The notes beneath the pieces are model-generated. The model saw nothing but the letters and a program-made list of their open reading frames with translations, was not told where the DNA came from and did no database searches. Of a DNA stretch of 34,223 bases, positions 6,440 through 12,777 are shown piece after piece; position 1 is the stretch's first letter, and every line of letters begins with the position of its first letter. A program made the translations under genes and the position numbers. The stretch comes from a virus, in IMG/VR virus record IMGVR_UViG_3300028800_000229, positions 1 to 34,223 of that record. One strand, written 5' to 3'.

Positions 6440-6849
6440 ATATTTTCCGCGTAAAAGGTGATGGCACCGCTCATGCAGACCGCGTGCAGGCCATAGGCAA
6501 TCAGCTTGGGCGCATCCGCCGGACAACCGAAATAGCGGCAACCTTTTACGATGTCCTTGCGGCCGCTGGCCAGCCAGGCGCGCAAGGCTTTGGCGAGGAC
6601 CTTGGCGGTGGCCTTTTGCACCACGGGATTATTCAAGCCGTAAACACCTTGAAGATTGCCTCTATTTCTAATAGCGCAGGCCACGGCCACCTGCGTGGTG
6701 TAAGACTGGTTGCCGGCCTCGCCGATGATCGCGGCCACGGCCTGCTGGGTGGAAATCTCCGCGCCATGCGCCAAGCCCAGCAGCAGCGCGGCCAGCGAAG
6801 TCGCCACGATCACGCACCGGCGCTGGTTGAGGGAAAGGTTGGATTTCAT
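6436..6849 (-). CDS. Exported SleB-type cell-wall hydrolase (137 aa)
   Basis: The ATG at 6849 overlaps the stop of the DnaA-like gene (ATGA), giving 137 aa; a longer upstream frame is a shadow. Residues 1-30 are a signal peptide or signal anchor: basic start, a VIVATSLAALLLGLA core, then AHGAE. Residues 36-135 resemble the SleB/Hydrolase_2 family of peptidoglycan hydrolases. Visible are AAIIGEAGNQ (Glu44, the expected catalytic acid), AVACAIRNRG (56-64), and near the C-terminus a KGCRYFG segment and ITFYAE. It would act on peptidoglycan after export. Finding it in the early operon, not beside a holin, is odd. It could remodel the wall early or be a late-acting lysin made early. Identified by motif only. 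Confidence 0.65.
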   Translation of the reverse strand: MKSNLSLNQRRCVIVATSLAALLLGLAHGAEISTQQAVAAIIGEAGNQSYTTQVAVACAIRNRGNLQGVYGLNNPVVQKATAKVLAKALRAWLASGRKDIVKGCRYFGCPADAPKLIAYGLHAVCMSGAITFYAENI

Positions 6850-7289
6850 TTCAAATTGGCGTTGAGATGGGCGCGGAGGTTTTCCAGATCGCTTTTGGTG
6901 CGCGGCTCGGTTTCCAGCCGGTTGGCCACCACCTTGCAGGCCGCGCCCACGCAGCCATGATGCCGCTGCAGCAGCTCGCCGATCTCCACCGTGGTGGCCT
7001 CGGTCAGTTCCACGCAGAAATACATCGCCACCTGCCGCGCCCAGGCGAGTGCCGCCGGCTTGCCGGGCTTCCGTAAATGCTGCGTGGTGTAGCCAAACCA
7101 TTCCGCCGTCAGATCAATCACCTCGCCAGCCACTGCCGCGCCGCGCCGCAGCGTGCGCGCCGGCTGGTTCGAATTCTTGGCCGCGCCATTCACCGCCGCG
7201 ATGATGAGTTGGCACATCTTCTCACTTTGCGTGGCCAGCCGCCGGGCTTCCTGCCAGTCAATCGTTGGTGATGGTTTCTTGGCGCTCAT
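6846..7289 (-). CDS. DnaA domain IV-like DNA-binding protein (147 aa)
   Basis: Residues 55-140 match the C-terminal DNA-binding domain of the replication initiator DnaA. AEWFGYTTQHLR (62-73) corresponds to the first helices. WARQVAMYFCVEL (83-95) matches the basic-loop ARQIAMYLAREL signature. VEIGELLQRHHGCVGAACKV (101-120) matches EIG...GGRDHSTVIHACKKI. The AAA+ domain of DnaA is absent. Residues 1-50 are a helical N-terminus with no recognised domain. The HTH signature residues DHS/TTV are changed to HHGCV, so DnaA-box recognition may differ. It overlaps both neighbours (TAATG upstream, ATGA downstream). It could tether host replication factors to phage DNA or regulate early transcription. 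Confidence 0.8.
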   Translation of the reverse strand: MSAKKPSPTIDWQEARRLATQSEKMCQLIIAAVNGAAKNSNQPARTLRRGAAVAGEVIDLTAEWFGYTTQHLRKPGKPAALAWARQVAMYFCVELTEATTVEIGELLQRHHGCVGAACKVVANRLETEPRTKSDLENLRAHLNANLK

Positions 7290-7567
7290 TAGTTTGAGTT
7301 GGTGGCGGGCTGCAAAGCCGCTTGTTCCGAGACGAGGCGGTAAAAGCTTTTGTGCGGGCGCACGGTTAGATCCGTGTGGTTCTCAATCTCCACGCCATGG
7401 TTATGGCGCAGCTCGTCCACGCGCGAATGGATGTTGTAGCTGCCGCTCACGGCCACCAGCGTGGGCATCGCCACCCAACCGCCATGCGCTTGACTGGCGG
7501 CATCTCTGGCCGCTGCCTGCAAGGCAGTCAGGATTTTGTGGCACTGGCTGTTTTCGGTTAGGCGCAT
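7289..7567 (-). CDS. Small winged-helix DNA-binding protein (92 aa)
   Basis: Residues 8-65 have the pattern of a phage winged helix-turn-helix (HTH_39-like): QCHKILTALQ helix, GGWVAMPTLVAVSG turn, YNIHSRVDELRHNHGVEIEN recognition helix and wing. The remaining 25 residues are polar. The ATG at 7567 has the leader CCAATAATAAAACCAAT, preceded by one of three copies of a hairpin-CCCAAT motif. The stop overlaps the next start (TAATG). It probably regulates early phage promoters; its operator is not known. Confidence 0.65.
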   Translation of the reverse strand: MRLTENSQCHKILTALQAAARDAASQAHGGWVAMPTLVAVSGSYNIHSRVDELRHNHGVEIENHTDLTVRPHKSFYRLVSEQAALQPATNSN

Positions 7568-7601
7568 ATTGGTTTTATTATTGGGTCCGGCGTCACGCTG
7601 G

Positions 7602-7829
7602 TTAATTCTCGGAAAATTGAAACACCGGCAGCCGGTGGGTTTGGTTTTCCAGCTCGGCGCTCATCAGCGGCGTGGCCGTATCCAGGCAAATGGAACCAAC
7701 CCAAATCCGCTCCACCACCACGCCCAACTGAATCACTGGCCGCACCACTGATGCGGTCGCGCTCAGGAAGAACGCCCGCTGCGGCGCAATCAATTCGCCG
7801 AGCACTTCGATCTGGGGGTTGAGTTTCAT
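7602..7829 (-). CDS. Unknown 75-aa early protein
   Basis: A 75-aa protein with alternating hydrophobic strands (IQLGVVVERIWVGSICLD), so probably a small beta-rich fold. No recognised family. Its ATG overlaps the stop of the upstream 62-aa gene (ATGA), so it is translationally coupled. Confidence 0.55.
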   Translation of the reverse strand: MKLNPQIEVLGELIAPQRAFFLSATASVVRPVIQLGVVVERIWVGSICLDTATPLMSAELENQTHRLPVFQFSEN

Positions 7830-8014
7830 TGATTTAAATTCAATTTGAAAAATGTCGCAGATTCATTGGAGGCCAACATTCCAACGAATGTTTTATGGTG
7901 TTGAAGCGAAAATCTATTTTCAGGAGTCCATCCTTCCTTGCTGACTTTTGATGCCAGATGTTCTAACTCACGAATTTGTGAATCATGAAATTTAATTTGT
8001 CCCTCAAGAGTCAT
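7826..8014 (-). CDS. Unknown 62-aa early protein
   Basis: A 62-aa protein whose first half is a charged helix (EGQIKFHDSQIRELEHLASK). The ATG overlaps the stop of the 8011-8619 gene (ATGA), and the 3' end overlaps the next start. The AT content here is a little higher than in its neighbours, which hints at separate acquisition. No function assigned. Confidence 0.55.
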   Translation of the reverse strand: MTLEGQIKFHDSQIRELEHLASKVSKEGWTPENRFSLQHHKTFVGMLASNESATFFKLNLNQ

Positions 8015-8619
8015 ATAGAAATTGTGTTCTTGCGCTGGCGCACATTGGTGAGCGCCGCTTCCAGTTCGGTTTCCAGTTCGGTCAGGGCCGTGGCCTCATC
8101 CTTGCCCTCGGGCAGCGTGATGCGGAAATCCGTGGTGAAAACCTTGATATGCGCGGCGAGTTCATCGAACGAAAACTCGATCTGCTTGCCGTCGCCCAAA
8201 ACTTTCCGCGTCTTATATTTTACCTTATCGTATTCGCCGAACTTGCGCATGAGCTGGAGCTGGCGGCAGAGAGCGATGTAACCCTTGGGCGATTGCAGCA
8301 CCATGGCCTTGCCGGCGGCGAGCAGTTCTTCCGCCGTGGCGCTGGCCGACAGCGTGGCGCGCACCGCCTCGATCACTTCCTTGGCAAAATCAATGTAGCG
8401 ATAGATGGTGGTCTTGCTGCATTGCTCCTCATATTTCAGCAGCACGCTTTCAAAATCGCCATGGTCGGCTGCTTCCTGCGCGGCGAGGAAGAAGAAGCCG
8501 GCATTGAGCGCGGATTCCTTGGCCTTGCGGAACGCCGCCACGAACTGCTGGTGCTGCGCGATGCCCTGCTCGATGTATTTGGCCGTGCTGAGATTCTTTT
8601 TTATGGGGAGATTGCTCAT
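8011..8619 (-). CDS. Phage early protein, possibly DUF3102-like (202 aa)
   Basis: Residues 18-85 (QGIAQHQQFVAAFRKAKESA, then AGFFFLAAQEA and a TTIYRYIDFAKEVI helix) resemble DUF3102-type phage proteins. In those, a helical region ends in an HTH-like segment that recognises partners or DNA. The central part contains LLAAGKAMVLQSPKGYIAL. The C-terminal 60 residues are acidic with a probable coiled coil (EATALTELETELEAALTN). The leader is AAAAATAATTAT-ATG, A-rich. It is the second gene of the leftward early operon. The family call is tentative; an HTH-containing regulator is a fair alternative. Confidence 0.5.
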   Translation of the reverse strand: MSNLPIKKNLSTAKYIEQGIAQHQQFVAAFRKAKESALNAGFFFLAAQEAADHGDFESVLLKYEEQCSKTTIYRYIDFAKEVIEAVRATLSASATAEELLAAGKAMVLQSPKGYIALCRQLQLMRKFGEYDKVKYKTRKVLGDGKQIEFSFDELAAHIKVFTTDFRITLPEGKDEATALTELETELEAALTNVRQRKNTISI

Positions 8620-8624
8620 TATAA

Positions 8625-8810
8625 TTATTTTTCAGATTTCAGCCAGGCGTTGTAACGGGCGGTTAGGGATTTGCTTTTCCGCTTGCCGAGCAGAACCAGC
8701 CGTAGATGATTGCGATGCACGCCCAAGTCGTGAGCGGCGGTGCAGATGCCGGGAAACAAAACTTGACGCAATGGTCTTTGCGTGGTTGTTTCATTGGTAG
8801 CGCGTTGCAT
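8625..8810 (-). CDS. Ner/Cro-like small HTH regulator, first gene of the early operon (61 aa)
   Basis: An earlier TTG at 8819 is in frame, but the ATG at 8810 is preferred, giving 61 aa. Residues 22-55 fit a compact helix-turn-helix (ICTAAHDLGVHRNHLRLVLL followed by GKRKSKS). In Mu, Ner lies at the same place: first in the early operon, divergent from the repressor gene, and represses both promoters. The same role is inferred here. Its promoter is the -10/-35 pair at 8820-8847, giving an almost leaderless mRNA. Confidence 0.6.
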   Translation of the reverse strand: MQRATNETTTQRPLRQVLFPGICTAAHDLGVHRNHLRLVLLGKRKSKSLTARYNAWLKSEK

Positions 8811-8819
8811 CTGCCACAA

Positions 8820-8847
8820 ACTATACTTAACTAAACCAACCGTGCAA
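8820..8847 (-). promoter_or_regulatory. Candidate early promoter (leftward)
   Basis: On the minus strand TTGCAC (complement of 8842-8847) lies 16 bp upstream of TATAGT (complement of 8820-8825). The -10 matches 5 of 6 and the -35 matches 4 of 6. Transcription would start near 8813, about 3 nt before the ATG at 8810. The -10 overlaps a plus-strand TATACT (8822-8827), so leftward and rightward RNA polymerase could not bind together. Confidence 0.45.
8822..8827 (+). promoter_or_regulatory. Candidate -10 box of the repressor promoter (rightward)
   Basis: TATACT sits 14 nt before the proposed GTG start at 8842. No good -35 is visible at 16-18 bp, so it would need an activator or be weak. It overlaps the leftward -10 face to face. 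A 7-bp inverted pair ACTAAAC (8830-8836) and GTTTAGT (8865-8871) flanks the GTG and could be an operator. Confidence 0.35.
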
Positions 8848-9207
8848 GAGAAAAGTGAAGAAAAGTTTAGTCACGCAAATCGCCTCAAAAATTTGCGGCT
8901 TGAGCGCCAATGCAACTGGGCTGAAATTGCTAATGATATTGGGCTTTCGGAGGGAATGGTCTATGCCGTCATTGCCGGGAAAAAATTTCTTTCCGATAAA
9001 TCAATTCATCGGTTACAAGTATTGGAAAGTGCAGTTGGGATTAGTCCGCCAGCTTACCCCGAAATTAAGACCGGCGGGATTGAAATAAAGGATGGCCCGA
9101 CGCCGAACGAAAAATTTGTTATAATGATGGAGCGGAAAGCGGAGCGGATGCAGGCCGAGTTGGACGAGTTCCGCCAGATGATCGAAGAGATGAAAGTTAA
9201 ACCCTAA
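8842..9207 (+). CDS. HTH repressor-like protein, divergent from the early operon (121 aa)
   Basis: The open frame extends upstream to 8782, but that would run through the divergent promoter region and no ATG lies between. A GTG at 8842 follows ACTAAACCAACC, like the leaders of other genes, so I start there. Residues 15-62 form an XRE-type HTH (RLKNLRLERQCNWAEIANDI, then GLSEGMVYAVIAGKKFLSD). Residues 90-121 are a charged helix (MMERKAERMQAELDEFRQMI) suited to dimerisation. Position and domain suggest it is the lysogeny repressor, equivalent to Mu c but of different sequence type. Base composition is more AT-rich than its neighbours. Confidence 0.75.
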   Translation: MQEKSEEKFSHANRLKNLRLERQCNWAEIANDIGLSEGMVYAVIAGKKFLSDKSIHRLQVLESAVGISPPAYPEIKTGGIEIKDGPTPNEKFVIMMERKAERMQAELDEFRQMIEEMKVKP

Positions 9208-9271
9208 TCAAAATTAGACAAAAAACGGCGGCGGCAGTCAAAAACAGCAATTCCGTTCAATAAAAGCAGGG

Positions 9272-9300
9272 TTCAAAATTCCCACTGTGGGACTTTTGAA
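9272..9300. promoter_or_regulatory. 29-bp near-perfect palindrome, possible operator or terminator
   Basis: TTCAAAATTCCCAC and GTGGGACTTTTGAA form 14-bp arms with one mismatch around a single central base (9286). It lies between the repressor gene and the first late-direction gene, 20 nt before its ATG. A loop this short suits a DNA-binding dyad better than an RNA hairpin, and no T-tract follows. Confidence 0.5.
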
Positions 9301-9319
9301 AACCTAAATTAGAGAAAAA

Positions 9320-9688
9320 ATGAATAGAAAACAGCCCAGTGCCTGGATGACGTGCGGCGTGGTTTGCCTCATGGTGGGCGTCTTCATGGTGGCTGGATTT
9401 TTCTTTGGCTACGATATTTCCGCACCATCCAACAATGCGATGGTCAGCCTGCAAAATCTTTCCACGCGCGAATGCGGCGTCCTCATCGGCCTGGGCATAA
9501 TTATTTTCGGAATGCTTTCGCTGGTGATCAATGCGCTGAATCTCATCGCGGCTCGCGCCAGGGAAATCCCGGAGAAGATAAGGGAGAATGAAGAAGCCGC
9601 GCTCGCGGCTGCGGCCGAGGCCAAGCGCCGGCAATCAGTATCGCCGTCACGTCTGCAGGAAATCGTTCAAAAAGCCAACAAGCCATGA
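9320..9688 (+). CDS. Two-TM membrane protein, holin candidate (122 aa)
   Basis: Two hydrophobic segments, about 11-30 (TCGVVCLMVGVFMVAGFFFG) and 53-75 (GVLIGLGIIIFGMLSLVINA), are joined by a short polar loop. A charged Ala-rich helical tail of about 45 residues follows. Size and topology fit a class II holin, but holins have no reliable sequence signature. The leader AGAGAAAAA-ATG supports the start. The stop overlaps the next start (ATGA), linking it to the 110-aa anchored protein. Confidence 0.5.
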   Translation: MNRKQPSAWMTCGVVCLMVGVFMVAGFFFGYDISAPSNNAMVSLQNLSTRECGVLIGLGIIIFGMLSLVINALNLIAARAREIPEKIRENEEAALAAAAEAKRRQSVSPSRLQEIVQKANKP

Positions 9689-10017
9689 AGATGAAACTCC
9701 TTTTCCTGACCATTGCAAGTGCCTTGCTGGCGGGAATCCTTTGGGTGCAGATCGCAGATCGGTCCGACCGGATTGCGAAGGAAGCGGCGGCGGCATTGGA
9801 AATTAAACGTGCTACTCAGATGGAACACTATGTTTATTTAAAAACCACTATTGCCTGTGCTGCTAAGGCAGCAGACGATGCGAAAAATTCTCTCGCGGCG
9901 GGAAGGTTGACAGTGGGTGTGTATAATAAAGTCGCGGACATGCTGCAAGCGGACATTTTGAAAAATCAAATTGAACTCGAAACCTATCCTTCCGATTTTC
10001 CGGCCCATTTGAAGTAA
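9685..10017 (+). CDS. Membrane-anchored small protein (110 aa), possible i-spanin
   Basis: Residues 4-22 are one hydrophobic segment (KLLFLTIASALLAGILWVQI) after a basic start. A helical, Ala/Lys-rich exported domain follows (30-110) with one Cys. A type II membrane protein with a periplasmic coiled helix after a holin-like gene is the layout of an inner-membrane spanin, and a lipoprotein gene follows at 10295. This is inferred from layout only. A strong terminator follows its stop. Confidence 0.45.
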   Translation: MKMKLLFLTIASALLAGILWVQIADRSDRIAKEAAAALEIKRATQMEHYVYLKTTIACAAKAADDAKNSLAAGRLTVGVYNKVADMLQADILKNQIELETYPSDFPAHLK

Positions 10018-10039
10018 AATATCCCTTCAAATTCTTTCC

Positions 10040-10065
10040 AACCCGCCTCTCCGTCGGGTTTTTTT
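10040..10065 (+). terminator. Rho-independent terminator after the membrane protein pair
   Basis: AACCCG (10040-10045) and CGGGTT (10055-10060) pair around a 9-nt loop. They run into an unbroken T-tract to 10065, 23 nt after the stop of the 110-aa gene. It separates the repressor/membrane-protein block from the late genes. Confidence 0.75.
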
Positions 10066-10294
10066 ATGTCCCGAACCGAAAAGTTATTGGAGGGATTTTC
10101 ACCGGCAATCTCTAATTATGACAATGGGTTTGGCGAATCAAAGTTAGAGAAACGCAAAAGTTATTAACCAACTCGAACAACTCCGTGTTGGAATTTCTCC
10201 GGGTGTGCGCAGAATCGGGATTGTGAAAACGCAAGTGGGGTGAAACCCGAATAGGGGTAACACCTGGCTTGCAAAACCAAAATCCTGAGTATCT
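10066..10294 (+). ncRNA. Gene-free leader with several possible RNA stems before the lipoprotein gene
   Basis: No convincing gene lies between the terminator and 10295. Pairing segments are TCTCTAA (10109-10115) with TTAGAGA (10144-10150), CCAAC (10168-10172) with GTTGG (10087-offset: 10187-10191), and a compact three-way shape at about 10231-10275 in which GCAAG pairs with CTTGC and encloses GGGT-GAA-ACCC and GGT-AAC-ACC hairpins. It could be a structured 5' leader or hold the late promoter; no known riboswitch class is recognised. Confidence 0.25.
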
Positions 10295-10801
10295 ATGAAA
10301 AACAAATTCCTTCTCGCGGCATCAGCCGCTTTGGCCGTCATGCTAATGACTGGGTGTGCGCATTTCGCTAAAAAATCCACCACGTCGCATGAGCGCGTGG
10401 TGCGGGCCGTGGCGCTGCCGCCGGGATGGACGCTGATCGCCGCCAGCGATTCACTGAACCTGCCGCTGGTGGAAAGCGCCAGTTGGACGGGCTTTCAAAA
10501 CGCCGGAACCAACTTCGCCGCCGGCTTCTTTGCGCCGCGCCCGGCGGTGTTCGATGTCATCAAGGAAAGCTGGACCGATACCAGCAAGGGCGGCGGCACG
10601 TTCCTCTTTACCGATCCGCAGGCGTCGCAGGTGGCGTCCACGGTGGGCAACCAGGCTGCGCTGGCCGGCGCGCATACGTTTAACGTCGGCTCGGTGAGCG
10701 CCACCATCAGCAGCAACGCCGTGGCCGCGATCAATGCCACCGGCAACAGCGTGGGCAACATCATTGGCGCGGCGGCCAAGGCCGCTTCCGGCACACCTTA
10801 A
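10295..10801 (+). CDS. Lipoprotein of unknown function (168 aa)
   Basis: A type II signal peptide is clear: basic start, hydrophobic core and the lipobox MTGC with Cys21. The mature part begins polar. It includes an Ala/Val-rich strand region (RVVRAVALPPGWTLIAASDS), a Gly-rich middle, and a low-complexity Ala/Asn C-terminus (about 115-168) that looks like repeating beta turns. It would sit in the inner or outer membrane. Following a possible i-spanin, it might be the outer partner, though it is long for that. It precedes the lipase gene by 28 bp, a gap holding two AATCGTA repeats. Confidence 0.6.
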   Translation: MKNKFLLAASAALAVMLMTGCAHFAKKSTTSHERVVRAVALPPGWTLIAASDSLNLPLVESASWTGFQNAGTNFAAGFFAPRPAVFDVIKESWTDTSKGGGTFLFTDPQASQVASTVGNQAALAGAHTFNVGSVSATISSNAVAAINATGNSVGNIIGAAAKAASGTP

Positions 10802-10829
10802 AAATCGTAAATCGTAATTCGTTAATCCC

Positions 10830-11576
10830 TTGAATCCTTCGCCCAACATTGACTGGCCGCTGATCCGGCTGCTTGCTGCGCGCTGCGAACTTGCCTATCG
10901 CGAGAGCACCATCAGCGATGCCGCGACCGATGCGCAGGCCAATGTGACGCTGGAAACCATCGGCGGTGCGCCGGCCATCATCGTGGCGTTCCGGGGTAGC
11001 AGTGTGCCCAGGGATTTCTTGCAGGATGCGGAGTTCTGGATGGTGGCACCTAGCGGTGCGGCCACCGGCGGCCTACGAATCCACCATGGATTTCTTGAAG
11101 ACTTTACAGCCATAAGCGCCGCTGTGGTTGGCGCAGTTAAAAATCTGCTGGCGGAAAACCCGGTCGCTAAGGTCTATCTCACCGGCCATTCACTGGGCGG
11201 CGCACTGGCCATTCTCGCCGCGCTGGAGTTCAACCGCCAAAAATTGGCCGTCACGCTGGTGCTCACCTTTGGCCAGCCGCGCGTGGGCAACGCCGCCTTC
11301 CGCGATCTTTACGATGCCTATCTCAAAACCATCACGTTCCGCGTGGTGAATCAGAACGATATTGTGCCGCGCACGCCGGGCGTGCTGCTGAAATATCGGC
11401 ATTGCGGACAGGAAATATTTCTGGAACCCGGCACGGGCTGGGGCGTGAATCCGCCGCTGCTTTACAAGCTGGTCTGCGATGCGCTGGGACTCTGGGGCGC
11501 GTATCGGAACCGGTCGGACGTTTTAATCTCGCAGCATTTCATCGCTGCGTATCAAGGGAGATTGCAGCTTTTATGA
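10830..11576 (+). CDS. Class 3 lipase (alpha/beta hydrolase), TTG start (248 aa)
   Basis: Fungal-type (class 3) lipases hydrolyse ester bonds of lipids. The nucleophile elbow GHSLGGAL is at 119-126 (Ser121). The acid is probably Asp177 in VVNQNDIVPRTP and the base His236 in SQHFIAAY. Upstream signatures are AFRGS (53-57) and IHHGFLEDF (84-92), as in the family. There is no signal peptide, so it would act in the cytoplasm or reach membranes after holin action. The frame has no ATG; TTG at 10830 is the only sensible start. The stop overlaps the next ATG (ATGA). In a lysis-like block it may attack membrane lipids, as mycobacteriophage LysB esterases attack the outer layer. Confidence 0.88.
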   Translation: MNPSPNIDWPLIRLLAARCELAYRESTISDAATDAQANVTLETIGGAPAIIVAFRGSSVPRDFLQDAEFWMVAPSGAATGGLRIHHGFLEDFTAISAAVVGAVKNLLAENPVAKVYLTGHSLGGALAILAALEFNRQKLAVTLVLTFGQPRVGNAAFRDLYDAYLKTITFRVVNQNDIVPRTPGVLLKYRHCGQEIFLEPGTGWGVNPPLLYKLVCDALGLWGAYRNRSDVLISQHFIAAYQGRLQLL

Positions 11577-11926
11577 TCAAGGGAATTCTCGCGCAGACCA
11601 CCATTGACATCCCGCTGGATGCCACCACCAAGAGCCTCGTGGGATTGCTTGGCGTGCTCACCATCGCGCTGATGGTGCTGATGTTCTGGTATTACGCGCG
11701 GAAACTTTTTGGCAAGCACCCGCCACTGCACGAGGAGTTGCAGGCCGTGCGCAAAGAGTTTCACGATGGCGATGAAAAGCTGGACCAGAAGATCGAAGAT
11801 CTGCGGCTGGAAGCGCGCCGGAGCGAAAGCTCCATGCACAAGAAGCTGAACGGCATCGCGCGCAACACCTATCTCATCGCCGGCAAGCTCGGCGTCAAAA
11901 CCATCCCCACCGCCGACGAGGAATAA
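11573..11926 (+). CDS. Single-TM protein with coiled coil (117 aa), like Mu gp25 in position
   Basis: The ATG at 11573 overlaps the lipase stop (ATGA); the open frame upstream is a shadow of the lipase. One TM helix spans about 21-42 (SLVGLLGVLTIALMVLMFWY). A charged coiled coil follows (HEELQAVRKEFHDGDEKLDQ), then a basic tail. Mu-like phages often have such a DUF2730-type membrane/coiled-coil protein before the small terminase genes; equivalence is inferred from place and shape. Confidence 0.6.
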   Translation: MIKGILAQTTIDIPLDATTKSLVGLLGVLTIALMVLMFWYYARKLFGKHPPLHEELQAVRKEFHDGDEKLDQKIEDLRLEARRSESSMHKKLNGIARNTYLIAGKLGVKTIPTADEE

Positions 11927-11929
11927 TTT

Positions 11930-12190
11930 ATGGAACGCAAAAACGACATTCGCAAAGAAATCCTGTTCCAGCTTTACGGGGTGCGCCCGCTCTCGCTGTC
12001 GGCGGCGCGCATTGCCCGCGATTGCCGGAAGGGCGGTTACGATTATACCCCGGATGAAATCAAATCCGAACTGCAATTTTTGGAGGATGAAAAATTGATC
12101 ATCGGCGAGCGCGAACCCGGCACCACCGGCAAGGTGTTTCGTATCCATGCGCTCGGCGTGAGTGTTTACGAGGAAAAATACGCGGCCTGA
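11930..12190 (+). CDS. Winged-helix protein before the terminase genes, Mu gp26-like in position (86 aa)
   Basis: An 86-aa protein with winged-helix pattern. Helices are KEILFQLYGVRPLS and ARIARDCRKGGYDYTPDEI. A helix SELQFLEDEKLIIGER then leads to a wing, and RIHALGVSVYEEKYAA closes the fold. Similar short proteins precede the gp27-like small terminase in many Mu-like phages. It follows the coiled-coil gene by 3 nt and precedes the terminase small subunit by 29 nt. A DNA-binding role in packaging or late regulation is likely but unproven. Confidence 0.65.
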   Translation: MERKNDIRKEILFQLYGVRPLSLSAARIARDCRKGGYDYTPDEIKSELQFLEDEKLIIGEREPGTTGKVFRIHALGVSVYEEKYAA

Positions 12191-12219
12191 CCAGCGTGAT
12201 GCTGGACCCAATCAACACA

Positions 12220-12777
12220 ATGCCACAAGCCAGAACAGGAAAGATTGCCCGCGCCTCTTACGAGGTGCGCAAGCACGTCAATGAGATGCTTCGCGACGGC
12301 AAAACCGCCAAGGCGGTGATCAATTTTCTGAACGGCGCGGGCATCAGCGGCGTGACGGACATGAATGTCAGCAACTGGCGCGACGGCGGCTTTCAGGATT
12401 TTCTCAAGGAACAGACCCGGCTGGAGGAGATGCAGTTCAAGCGCGAGTTTGCCATGGAGATCGTGCGCCAGAATCAAGGCTCGCAGTTGCAGGAGGCCAC
12501 GCTGCACCTCGCGGCCAGCCAGCTTTATGAGGCGTTGACGGATTTCGACATCGGCCGGCTGAAGGAATTGCTGGATGAGAAGCCGGAGAATTACGCGGCC
12601 ATCGTCAACAGCCTGGCCAAGTTGAGCAAGGGCGCGCTGGAAGTGCAGAAATACAAGGACGCCGTCAGCCAGGCGCAGAAAGAAATACAGAAGTTGAAGG
12701 ATCCCAAACAGGAACTCAACGAAGACGACCGGAAGGCGATTGTCGCCAAGGTGGATGAAATTCTCGGACTCAAATGA
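12220..12777 (+). CDS. Terminase small subunit, Mu gp27 / DUF3486-like (185 aa)
   Basis: Earlier in-frame starts exist (GTG 12196, ATG 12199), but the ATG at 12220 follows CCCAATCAACACA, like other leaders here, and gives 185 aa. Residues 5-65 resemble the HTH of Mu gp27: KIARASYEVRKHVNEMLRDG, then KAVINFLNGAGISG and VSNWRDGGFQDF. The rest is a long helical region with coiled-coil potential (QKEIQKLKDPKQELNEDDRK). It would recognise phage DNA and recruit the large subunit. The stop overlaps the terL start (ATGA). Confidence 0.75.
   Translation: MPQARTGKIARASYEVRKHVNEMLRDGKTAKAVINFLNGAGISGVTDMNVSNWRDGGFQDFLKEQTRLEEMQFKREFAMEIVRQNQGSQLQEATLHLAASQLYEALTDFDIGRLKELLDEKPENYAAIVNSLAKLSKGALEVQKYKDAVSQAQKEIQKLKDPKQELNEDDRKAIVAKVDEILGLK

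Noticed and set aside
9907-9927. Perfect TTGACA and TATAAT hexamers inside the 110-aa gene
   Set aside because: They are only 9 bp apart, too close to serve as a -35/-10 pair; the TATAAT alone may be chance within coding sequence.
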